Source: VRUE01 sp963704515
Lineage (GTDB): Bacteria > Actinomycetota > Thermoleophilia > Solirubrobacterales > 70-9
DNA: 64,000 nt
Assembly: GCA_963704515.1 (NCBI GenBank)
Contig: OY969913.1
Span: 2,604,001 to 2,668,000 of the forward strand
Direction: 5' to 3'
Shown in pieces: positions 31,264 to 37,094 of this stretch (positions are counted from its first letter, which is position 1; the number at the start of each line of letters is the position of its first letter). A program made the translations under genes and the position numbers. Below the pieces are notes generated by a model that saw only the letters and a program-made list of their open reading frames with translations, ran no database searches and was not told the origin of the DNA.

Positions 31264-32109
31264 TCAGTCGAGCCGGAACCCGCTGAGCAGCCGTTTCTCG
31301 GTCTCGCCCTCGACCTCGGCGACGACTTCGACCTTGCCCTCCAGCGGGGTGTCGCGGATCTTGGTGGCGAGCAGGTCGTCGACCTGGAAGATGCCGGCCG
31401 AGTTGTTGAGCTCGATCTCGAGCCGCACCGGACGTTTCTCCCCCGGCTCGATCCGCACCTTGTCGACGGCGGCGGCTGAGATCGAGTGGATCCCCTCCTG
31501 GCCGGCCTCGATCGGCAGCCGCGTCCGCCCCTGCGCCATGTCGAGCGCGTCGGCAACGCGGACGACGCCGGCCTCCAGCGTGTAGGGCTCGCCACGGCGC
31601 CGGTGGCCGATGATCGCGTGCAGGATCTCCGCGGTGACGATCGTGCGCTCGGGTTGCCTGTAGATGTCGGAGAGCAGCCGTTCCAGCGCCCCGCTGGCGA
31701 GGAAGAGGCTGTAGGCCTCATGGTCGGCGCGGTGGATCGACATGCCGACGTCATGCAGCAGGGCGCCGCCGGCCACCACGACCTCGGCGTCCCGGGACGA
31801 CATCCCGTGGTCGGCGACGACCGCGGGCTCGACCTCGGCCTTGACCAGCAGCCGCAGCAGCCGCAGGGCGATGTTGAGCACGATCTGGGTGTGGACCCAG
31901 GAGTGGTCGGACATGCCGAGCCGTTCGGCGTGGACCTGGGCCATGTACCACCAGCCCCGCACCTGCTCGTCCTCGTTGACGGCGCCGAGGAACCGCTCGA
32001 GCTTGCGGTTGCCGCGCGTCGGCGCGCGGACGCGGGCCTCGACGATCGCCTCGCGAGGTGGCTTCCGCTTCGGTCCCGCGGGGTCCGGGGTGGGAACCGC
32101 CTCGCTCAT
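31264..32109 (-). CDS. HD-domain phosphohydrolase
   Basis: A 281-residue protein with an HD metal-dependent phosphohydrolase domain. SDHSWVHTQIVLNIALRLLRLL gives the first His, GGALLHDVGMSIHRADHE holds the HD doublet and following His, and VVRVADALDMAQGR supplies the last Asp. The C-terminal about 90 residues (from VDKVRIEPGEKRPV) form a beta-rich domain of unknown role. It may hydrolyse nucleotides or cyclic nucleotides; the substrate cannot be told. I use the ATG at 32109, giving MSEAVPTPDP, over a longer start at 32148. Confidence 0.85.
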   Translation of the reverse strand: MSEAVPTPDPAGPKRKPPREAIVEARVRAPTRGNRKLERFLGAVNEDEQVRGWWYMAQVHAERLGMSDHSWVHTQIVLNIALRLLRLLVKAEVEPAVVADHGMSSRDAEVVVAGGALLHDVGMSIHRADHEAYSLFLASGALERLLSDIYRQPERTIVTAEILHAIIGHRRRGEPYTLEAGVVRVADALDMAQGRTRLPIEAGQEGIHSISAAAVDKVRIEPGEKRPVRLEIELNNSAGIFQVDDLLATKIRDTPLEGKVEVVAEVEGETEKRLLSGFRLD

Positions 32110-32127
32110 GACCTGGATCGTAGGGGA

Positions 32128-32146
32128 GCGGTCGGGCACCGACCGC
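32128..32146 (-). terminator. Hairpin downstream of the Rpf-like gene
   Basis: GCGGTCGG and CCGACCGC form a perfect 8-bp stem around a 3-nt loop, 12 nt after the stop of the gene at 32158. No T-run follows, so it is terminator-like rather than a clear intrinsic terminator. Confidence 0.45.
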
Positions 32147-32157
32147 ACTTCAAGATT

Positions 32158-32646
32158 TCAGCCGCAGATGGGCCAGGGGCTGGAGCCGGAACGCTCGTAG
32201 AGGAGAGCTGCGCGGTAGTCCTGCTCTTGCTCGGTAGCTTGGGCAGGGTCCCCTGATCCTCCGACGGATTCCCAGGTGCCGTAGTCGAACTGGTACTTGC
32301 CTCGGTAGCTGCCGTCGGAGGAGACGGCGGTGGGGTCGCCGCCGGACTCGCAGGCCGCGATCGCGTTGAGCGTTTCGAGCGAGACGCCGCCGGGGAGGGT
32401 GGCGTAGGGCTGGTGGCGCTTGCGGCGCGCCGCGGCGCGCCGCTCGGCTTCGAGGCGGGCGACCGTGCGGTGAATCGTTCGGTGGAAGTTGACCGTCGGT
32501 CGCCGCAGCAGCGCCAGACCCACCGGCCGCGCGTTGGCGACGCCAACCCGTGCGGACGCCCCTCCCCCGCCCGCGCCAAGGGCGGCGGCCGGGAAGACGA
32601 TCAGGCTTGTCAGGACAGCAATGAAATATGTGCGTTTTGTGAGCAA
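32158..32646 (-). CDS. Resuscitation-promoting-factor-like transglycosylase
   Basis: A 162-residue secreted protein. A signal peptide (FIAVLTSLIVFPAAALGA) and a basic linker precede a C-terminal Rpf/transglycosylase-like fold. The catalytic Glu is in LNAIAACESGGDPTAVS, and GSYRGKYQFDYGTWESVGG and AALLYERSGSSPWPICG complete the domain, including the terminal Cys. Rpf enzymes cut peptidoglycan and help dormant cells regrow. The best start is a TTG at 32646; no ATG or GTG fits. A CRP-type site lies 35 nt upstream, as known for rpfA in Mycobacterium tuberculosis. Confidence 0.85.
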   Translation of the reverse strand: MLTKRTYFIAVLTSLIVFPAAALGAGGGGASARVGVANARPVGLALLRRPTVNFHRTIHRTVARLEAERRAAARRKRHQPYATLPGGVSLETLNAIAACESGGDPTAVSSDGSYRGKYQFDYGTWESVGGSGDPAQATEQEQDYRAALLYERSGSSPWPICG

Positions 32647-32680
32647 GCGCGGGACCGTGCCGGTATTTGCGGCCCCAGAA

Positions 32681-32718
32681 CGTGATCGCGCTCACACATG
32701 TCCCATCTCTGTAGAAGC
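32681..32718 (-). promoter_or_regulatory. CRP-type site and promoter block of the Rpf-like gene
   Basis: The minus strand holds TGTGA-N6-TCACG (32681-32696), one base from a perfect CRP palindrome, and the block GCTTCTACAGAGA just upstream (to 32718). About 33 of 38 positions match the plus-strand block at 36865-36902, so the two are copies in opposite orientation. Confidence 0.65.
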
Positions 32719-33110
32719 TCAAGGGGCTGAAAACCGCATGAGAATGCGGGATGGAGCGGTTTTGGGCGGTTTGTTGCCCGAAGAGTGAGTTCGGCTGGCA
32801 CGGCGGGCAGCCGATGACGAGATTGGTCAAACCAGACAGGAAGCGGCCCATAGCAAACGAAGCCTCGTTTGCAAGTCAGTTCTCCGCAATTTCCGCACTT
32901 TTGGCGTCCGATTGAGGGGCCACCATGCCGCTATATTCCGCTTCTCCGGTGAGAAGCCGGACCACGGCCTGGACGGAAGGCATCGGTTGGTTGCAACCCA
33001 AATGCACTTGATCTCTACGACAAAGAGCGGGGCCACCGCGATCTCGCTTGCTAGGCGGGTCCAATGATCGCGGCAGCCCCGGGTACGGCCGAGTGGCTGG
33101 AAGATCATGC
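32719..33110. other. Intergenic stretch with hairpins, no gene supported
   Basis: About 390 nt at the left edge of the accessory island. I see two hairpins, GCAAACGA/TCGTTTGC (32853-32872) and GCTTCTC/GAGAAGC (32940-32957), and a TATATT at about 32933. Short open frames here lack ribosome sites and family features. It may be a gene remnant. Confidence 0.5.
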
Positions 33111-33142
33111 CCGCGCCCCCAGACAGAATCGGGGGCGCGGGA
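33111..33142 (-). terminator. GC-rich hairpin after the small gene at 33151
   Basis: CCCGCGCCCCC and GGGGGCGCGGG form a perfect 11-bp stem with a 10-nt loop, 8 nt beyond the stop codon at 33151. No clear T-run follows on the minus strand. Confidence 0.5.
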
Positions 33143-33150
33143 AGGTCTCC

Positions 33151-33354
33151 CTAGGCCATCGACAGAATCGCTTCGATCTCGCCGATGCGGATGTAACCGA
33201 CCGGTTTGGAATCGAGCGCCACGAGTTCGGGCAGTTTTTCGCCCTTCTCGCGCCGAACGCCAATGCCCAAGACTTCTCCCGAGCTATTAACGGCGATATA
33301 CACATCTTCGGCCGGAGCGATTGCATGCGGCCGATAACGAGGAGTCGCGATCAT
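33151..33354 (-). CDS. Small hypothetical protein
   Basis: A 67-residue protein of unknown function. It has a strong ribosome site (AAGGAG, about 6 nt before the ATG at 33354), which supports it as a real gene. The sequence alternates strands, as in DVYIAVNSSGEVLGIGVRR and VGYIRIGEIEAILSMA, suggesting a small beta-rich fold similar in feel to DUF2283-type proteins, but I cannot assign a family. It stands alone on the minus strand in the island and is followed by a GC-rich hairpin. Confidence 0.65.
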   Translation of the reverse strand: MIATPRYRPHAIAPAEDVYIAVNSSGEVLGIGVRREKGEKLPELVALDSKPVGYIRIGEIEAILSMA

Positions 33355-33428
33355 GCGACTACTCCTTTCATGTTGTGCCCCAGCGCTGCCGCGCCTACGG
33401 CTTGCTGAGGCTTATTTTCGTGAACAGT

Positions 33429-33463
33429 GGGAGATTGCCGTTCAGACCGGACGGCAATCTCCC
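33429..33463. repeat. 13-bp perfect hairpin
   Basis: GGGAGATTGCCGT and ACGGCAATCTCCC enclose TCAGACCGG. It lies in the 260-nt gap between the divergent genes at 33354 and 33616, so it is not placed to terminate either. It may be an operator, a leader structure or another palindromic insertion. The rest of the gap shows no gene. Confidence 0.6.
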
Positions 33464-33615
33464 GTCCCTATGCTCGTTTCGCGGGCCGCTTGATAGCGCC
33501 GGAGTCGTGATTTGCAAGCAATTTCCGGGAAAGACAGCCAAGCAGCATGTTTCGACGCCGCTCAAAGCCTCTATAGGGTACTCCCCGTTCTTGCAACCAG
33601 ATGGGGAGATGAGCA

Positions 33616-34488
33616 GTGGCGGAACGGCAGATTGTGTTTTACGAGTGCCAGGACTTTCCGGAGGTCGATTCGTTCGACCTGGCCGCAGCGGTCGCCGTGG
33701 TTAACGGTCTTGGGGATGCCGACTGGCGACAAATCGACGGTGACGACCAGCTAGCGGTCATCGTCGATAAAGAGCCGGAAGGCAAAAAACCGGCCCACCT
33801 GCGCCTGTTGCGGATCAGGCCGGACGCTCCGTTCCGCCTCACCGCCACGCGGAAACTCTCGCCTGTCGAAATAGAAGAAGACGAAAACATCACCGAGTTC
33901 ACCTGGGCCGCCATCTGGCCGGACGGATTCATGGGCGCGGTGAGTTCGCGGGACGCCCCGAACCATAAGAAGCTCGGCGAGTACTTCTTTGCCACCAGCG
34001 AAGAGGCAGTTCACATCGTCAACCTATTCCGGCCCGACATGGTCGAACGTCTCAAGGAACTCACGGAAAACGGATTGCGGCAGGTCCAGGTCAAGGTCCG
34101 GACCTCCCAGATCAAGCAGAAAGAGTTCGACGAGAAACGGACCGGCTTTCGGCAATTCTGGCGAGCCGGTAACGGGACCGACGCCGCCACGATCGGCGTC
34201 GATCTCAGTGTCGGGCGAGCAGGGCCGGACGCCGTCCTTGCCAAAGAAATCGGATCTGGCGTCACCTATCTGGCTGAGCACATCGAAGCCGTTGAAAGTC
34301 TCCATGTGAAGGGCTACAACGACCGTGGCGAAATCGAGACCATCAATCTGAAGCAAGAACGGTTGAAGCAGCCAATTGAGATCACTCCAGCCAGTGCAAA
34401 TAAAGATGTCTACGCCAACATCCGGCGCGCTAGGAGGGACCTTGAGAAAGAAATTGGGGCGCTCGGAAAAGCTGCGCGAGGCAGTTGA
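33616..34488 (+). CDS. Unrecognised cytosolic protein, first gene of a two-gene module
   Basis: A 290-residue soluble protein that I cannot place in a family. It begins with the GTG at 33616, preceded by GGGGAG at 7 nt. The first half is acidic and mixed strand/helix (IVFYECQDFPEVDSFDLAAA, FTWAAIWPDGFMGAVSSRDA). The second half has a long charged helix (LRQVQVKVRTSQIKQKEFDEKR) and a Lys-rich end (ANIRRARRDLEKEIGALGKAA). No membrane segment or nuclease motif is visible. It is followed, with overlap, by a four-helix membrane protein in the same orientation. Codon choice is less GC-biased than in neighbours, which suggests horizontal acquisition. Confidence 0.75.
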   Translation: MAERQIVFYECQDFPEVDSFDLAAAVAVVNGLGDADWRQIDGDDQLAVIVDKEPEGKKPAHLRLLRIRPDAPFRLTATRKLSPVEIEEDENITEFTWAAIWPDGFMGAVSSRDAPNHKKLGEYFFATSEEAVHIVNLFRPDMVERLKELTENGLRQVQVKVRTSQIKQKEFDEKRTGFRQFWRAGNGTDAATIGVDLSVGRAGPDAVLAKEIGSGVTYLAEHIEAVESLHVKGYNDRGEIETINLKQERLKQPIEITPASANKDVYANIRRARRDLEKEIGALGKAARGS

Positions 34489-34963
34489 ACGGATCTTGCG
34501 TTTCCGGCACGCTGCGATCATCGTGGCCGCCGCGGCGGTCGTCGTCTTCCTGATCGAGCCGGTCACCTTCTCCGGTCCCACTCCGCTTATCGGCCGCCTT
34601 TCTGGGGAAAGCCGAATTGGTTTCTACGAGCAGATCGTGCCGGTAGCGGCCAGCCTGCTGGGCTTCTATATCGCCGCAGTGGCGATCCTGGCGGGCCTTG
34701 ACTCGCGCCGCGAAATTGTCGCCCAATTGAAACGCGGCGAGGCGTTCGCGCTCCTGATCGCCAACATGCTCGTGGCGATCCTCTTTCTGTTCGTGCTGAC
34801 CTTCTCGGGGCTTGCCGGGAGCAGTCTCGACCCGGGTAAGACCTTCCAGGCGATCTACGAATGGCTGACCCTCTCGATGCTCGGCGAGCTTGCTCTCAGC
34901 GGCTTCTATTTCGCCGTCGTCACCTACAAGGTCGCTGTGGCGAATGAAGACGACAAAGTGTAA
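34442..34963 (+). CDS. Four-helix membrane protein, second gene of the module
   Basis: About 173 residues with four predicted helices: HAAIIVAAAAVVVFLIEP, VPVAASLLGFYIAAVAILAGL, FALLIANMLVAILFLFVLTF and LSMLGELALSGFYFAVVTY. A strong AGGAGG at 34432-34437 points to the TTG at 34442 as start, inside the last part of the previous gene (47-nt overlap), so the two are translationally coupled. A pore-like effector paired with a cytosolic partner is one possibility, by analogy with other two-gene stress modules, but no family is recognised. Its stop codon lies inside the palindrome at 34958, so the native C-terminus may have been replaced by the mobile element. Confidence 0.7.
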   Translation: MRKKLGRSEKLREAVERILRFRHAAIIVAAAAVVVFLIEPVTFSGPTPLIGRLSGESRIGFYEQIVPVAASLLGFYIAAVAILAGLDSRREIVAQLKRGEAFALLIANMLVAILFLFVLTFSGLAGSSLDPGKTFQAIYEWLTLSMLGELALSGFYFAVVTYKVAVANEDDKV

Positions 34964-35003
34964 AGCTTCTTGACATAGACGCCTATGTCAAGTAGCTTTA
35001 CAC
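34958..35003. repeat. Palindromic left boundary of the IS1595-type element
   Basis: A 46-bp near-perfect palindrome: GTGTAAAGCT and AGCTTTACAC outside, TTGACATAG and CTATGTCAA inside, with a 4-nt centre. It ends 1 nt before the transposase ATG. CGCCTATGTCA is shared exactly with the palindrome at 37039-37085. TTGACA (34970-34975) with a TAGCTT 17 nt on could be the transposase promoter, giving a leaderless mRNA. Confidence 0.75.
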
Positions 35004-35004
35004 C

Positions 35005-35952
35005 ATGCCCCCGGCCAACCGCCACGAACCGAAGCGAGCCAAGTCCTCGCACTCGGACTACTCGGTAACCGAGTTCCTTGCGGAGTTCCCCGACGATGCT
35101 GCCTGCCTTGAGCATCTGTGGCGGACCCGCTTCTCGCCAGACGGCGAACACGCTGAGTGCCCCAAGTGCGAGACCGAGCGCGTCTTCAAGCGCTACGCGA
35201 CCAAACAGGGGCGGCAGTCGTGGACCTGCACCGGCTGCGGGCACCACGTCCATCCCACAGCCGGGACGATCTTCGCCAAGTCCTCAACCTCGCTGAAGCT
35301 CTGGTTCCACGCCATGTACTTGATGACGAGCACTCGCTGCGGCATATCTGCCAAGCAGCTAGAGCGGGAGCTTGGAGTCCATTACAAGACCGCCTGGCGC
35401 ATATTCAACAAGATCCGAAACGAGCTGATGTCCGACCAGGACGCCGAGCCGCTGGACGCCCGCGTGGTCGAGGTCGATGAGACCTCCTGGGGCGGCAAGC
35501 CCCGCAAGAAGCTGAACGGATACAAGGAGGCCGCCCGCTTCCGCGAGTCCAAGACGACCGTGCTGGGGATGGTCGAGCGCGGTGGGAAGGTCCGGCTCCG
35601 CGTGATCGCCGCCCGCCGGGGTGAGCCGCTAAGTGGAGCCGTGCGGGCCAACATCAACCCGCAGTCGATCCTGATTACAGACGACTGGATGGCCTACAAG
35701 CCGCTGGCTCCCGAGTACAAAGACCACAAGGTCATCAACCACTCGGCTGGCTCCTACGTCGATGGCGAAATCCACACGAACACCATTGAGGGCTTCTTCG
35801 GGAACTTGAAGACCGGGATGCGTGGGGCCTACAAGAAGGTCTCTGGCAAGTGGCTTCAGTCCTACCTAGACGAGTACGCCTGGCGCTACAACGAACGCTT
35901 CAGGGGCGAACGGGCGATGTTCCACAACCTGCTCGACAGGGCCGCGAAATGA
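35005..35952 (+). CDS. IS1595-family transposase
   Basis: A 315-residue transposase. The N-terminal zinc ribbon CPKCETERVF...CTGCGHH is characteristic of the family. The catalytic core has Asp in VVEVDETSWGG, Asp in ILITDDWMAY and the HTNTIEGFFGNLKTGMRG segment supplying the last ligand, in the DDE/DDN arrangement of IS1595/IS1016-like enzymes. Length matches intact members and no frameshift is seen. The ATG at 35005 sits right after the boundary palindrome without a ribosome site, consistent with a leaderless mRNA. Its stop overlaps the next gene's start (ATGA). Confidence 0.95.
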   Translation: MPPANRHEPKRAKSSHSDYSVTEFLAEFPDDAACLEHLWRTRFSPDGEHAECPKCETERVFKRYATKQGRQSWTCTGCGHHVHPTAGTIFAKSSTSLKLWFHAMYLMTSTRCGISAKQLERELGVHYKTAWRIFNKIRNELMSDQDAEPLDARVVEVDETSWGGKPRKKLNGYKEAARFRESKTTVLGMVERGGKVRLRVIAARRGEPLSGAVRANINPQSILITDDWMAYKPLAPEYKDHKVINHSAGSYVDGEIHTNTIEGFFGNLKTGMRGAYKKVSGKWLQSYLDEYAWRYNERFRGERAMFHNLLDRAAK

Positions 35953-36161
35953 TCAGCGAGCAGGAACGAACGCTGCAAGAGATCGCCAAAGCCGCCAAGC
36001 GCCGGGCCAAGGCCGATGAGGACCGGCAAAAGGCAACCGAAGACTTGCGGGACTACTGCGAGGCGGCGAGATTCGCTGGGGTCTCGATCACCCAGATTGC
36101 TGCCCAGGCCGGTCTTTCCCGCCAGGGCGTTTACGACTTGCTGGCTTCGGCGCGACCTTAG
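35949..36161 (+). CDS. Small helix-turn-helix protein coupled to the transposase
   Basis: A 70-residue protein starting MISEQERTLQEIAKAAKRRAK, a charged helix, followed by a C-terminal helix-turn-helix VSITQIAAQAGLSRQGVYDLL similar to the DNA-binding part of resolvases. The ATG at 35949 overlaps the transposase stop by 4 nt, so it is translationally coupled. It may regulate or assist transposition. Its last 74 nt overlap a small gene on the opposite strand. Confidence 0.75.
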   Translation: MISEQERTLQEIAKAAKRRAKADEDRQKATEDLRDYCEAARFAGVSITQIAAQAGLSRQGVYDLLASARP

Positions 36162-36246
36162 AAAGCGCGGCGTCGAAGTCCCCTTTGGTCGGGACCGGAA
36201 TCTCCAGCCCCTTCTCTGTCTTCTGCTTGCGGCGCTCGTCTGCCAT
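36088..36246 (-). CDS. Very small basic protein (passenger gene)
   Basis: A 52-residue open frame reading MADERRKQKTEKGLEIPVP and on through TKGDFDAALSKVAPK. The EKGLEIPVPTKGDF style recurs, as far as I recall, in tiny proteins next to actinobacterial mobile genes, which supports coding. It starts at the ATG at 36246, 9 nt after the stop of the XRE gene, so it would be the third gene of the minus-strand operon. There is no strong ribosome site, and its 3' half overlaps the gene at 35949. Function unknown. Confidence 0.45.
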   Translation of the reverse strand: MADERRKQKTEKGLEIPVPTKGDFDAALSKVAPKPASRKRPGGKDRPGQQSG

Positions 36247-36255
36247 GAACCAAGG

Positions 36256-36519
36256 CTAGCTGGGCGGTGAGGCGGTGAACTGGCCAAGGCGCGTGCCACC
36301 CGGTTCCCACGTAAGCCCCTCAAGCAACTCGGCGGGGCTGGCATCGAGCGCCCCTGCGAGCTTGACCAGCGTGTCTATGCGGGCGGTGCGTTCCGCCCTC
36401 TCAAGCTGGCCGATGGCCGTGCGGTGGAGGGAAGCGCGGACCGCGGCCTCTTCCTGCGAGAACCCGGCGCGCTTGCGACAGCGGCGGAGGTTGTCTCCGA
36501 ACTGCTTTGCGACGCTCAC
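36256..36519 (-). CDS. XRE-family transcriptional regulator
   Basis: An 87-residue Cro/CI-type helix-turn-helix protein: FGDNLRRCRKRAGFSQEEAA, then LHRTAIGQLERAERTARIDTLVKLAGAL and DASPAELLEGL, the standard five-helix fold. It begins with the GTG at 36519, which overlaps the preceding gene's stop (GTGA). It may control the transposase promoter or the passenger operon through the palindromes at the element ends. It is the middle gene of a three-gene minus-strand unit. Confidence 0.88.
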   Translation of the reverse strand: MSVAKQFGDNLRRCRKRAGFSQEEAAVRASLHRTAIGQLERAERTARIDTLVKLAGALDASPAELLEGLTWEPGGTRLGQFTASPPS

Positions 36520-36737
36520 GGGAGGTCGAGCCGATAAAAGTTGAGGGCGAGCCGCGTCGGCCGCACGTAGTCGCCCTCTCGGCGCAGTAGACCCGCCTCA
36601 AGCAGGTCCACGATGGCCTGACGGGCATCGTCGCCAAACTCGCGCTTCAGATCGCGGGACGTTAGTTCTGCCGGATGCTCGTGAAGGACCAAGCCGAGCA
36701 CGGCTCGGCGCACCTTCGGACTACTCTTTGCCTGCAT
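36516..36737 (-). CDS. Small winged-helix protein
   Basis: A 73-residue protein with a single winged-helix-like fold: VRRAVLGLVLHEHPAELTSRDLKREFG, then RQAIVDLLEAGLLRREGDYVRPTRLAL. The GLLRREGDYVRPT wing is typical of small transcriptional regulators. It starts at the ATG at 36737 and overlaps the XRE gene by 4 nt. GGAAG and CTTCC just before the ATG can form a small hairpin that might occlude the ribosome site (AGGAAGGGG). Confidence 0.7.
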   Translation of the reverse strand: MQAKSSPKVRRAVLGLVLHEHPAELTSRDLKREFGDDARQAIVDLLEAGLLRREGDYVRPTRLALNFYRLDLP

Positions 36738-36760
36738 GGGAAGTACCCCTTCCTGTGCCA

Positions 36761-36791
36761 GGCCGGGGGCCGTTCACGCGGTGCCCCGGCC
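36761..36791. terminator. GC-rich hairpin followed by a T-rich run
   Basis: GGCCGGGG (36761-36768) and CCCCGGCC (36784-36791) are followed on the plus strand by GTTTCTTTGTT. It could terminate rightward transcripts of the element, or be a leader structure for the minus-strand operon starting at 36737. Confidence 0.45.
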
Positions 36792-36864
36792 GTTTCTTTG
36801 TTAAGGCGCGGGACCGTAGCTACCCCGTCAGACGGCTTGCTAGAGCCGTTTGCGGGCGTTTTCG

Positions 36865-36902
36865 GCTTCTACAGAGAAGGGATATGTGTGATCGCGCTCA
36901 CA
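36865..36902 (+). promoter_or_regulatory. Second CRP-type promoter block
   Basis: It contains a perfect TGTGA-N6-TCACA palindrome (36887-36902) and the upstream block GCTTCTACAGAGA, copying the Rpf-gene promoter at 32681-32718 in the opposite orientation. No open reading frame follows in the next 170 nt on the plus strand, so its target gene appears lost. Confidence 0.65.
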
Positions 36903-36968
36903 TTCGCCTCTCTATTAGTGCGATTCGCAACTAGCCCAGGCACGGACCACCGATAGACCCCAAGCCCC

Positions 36969-37085
36969 GGTGCAACGCCTTGTTCACCCATATCGTCCGT
37001 AAGACGTTGCACCCAGCGGATGAAGCGGAACGGCGCATGGGCGTAACGCGTAGTTCGCCTATGTCATCCACAAAGCGTTACACCC
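36969..37085. repeat. Two diverged tandem palindromes at the right end of the mobile element
   Basis: Copy 1 (36969-37013) has arms GGTGCAACG/CGTTGCACC. Copy 2 (37039-37085) has GGCGTAACGC/GCGTTACACC with one mismatch. Both are about 46 bp and share the centre pattern GTTCrCCyATrTCrTCC. Copy 2 also shares CGCCTATGTCA with the palindrome at 34958. Confidence 0.75.
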
Positions 37086-37094
37086 CTGTGGGGC

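Larger units (their letters stand above)
34958..37085. mobile_element. IS1595-type element with passenger regulatory genes
   Basis: A transposase (35005) and four small genes, three on the opposite strand, lie between related palindromes at 34958-35003 and 36969-37085. Outward ends read GTGTAA-AGCTT and GTGTAACGCTTTG, each followed within about 20 nt by TGACATAG. IS1595-family elements are known to carry passenger genes. I found no convincing target duplication, so the exact ends are inferred. The right boundary lies 9 nt from the P-type ATPase stop codon. Confidence 0.6.

Noticed and set aside
32647..32851. c-di-AMP (ydaO-type) riboswitch upstream of the Rpf-like gene
   Set aside because: Such riboswitches precede many actinobacterial rpf genes, but I could not find its conserved core here; a CRP-type palindrome explains the region better.
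32827..33108. Small open frame at the left of the island
   Set aside because: No ribosome site, no family features, and base use unlike coding sequence nearby.
36969..37085. CRISPR array
   Set aside because: Only two diverged units, each internally palindromic, without regular unique spacers; no cas genes.
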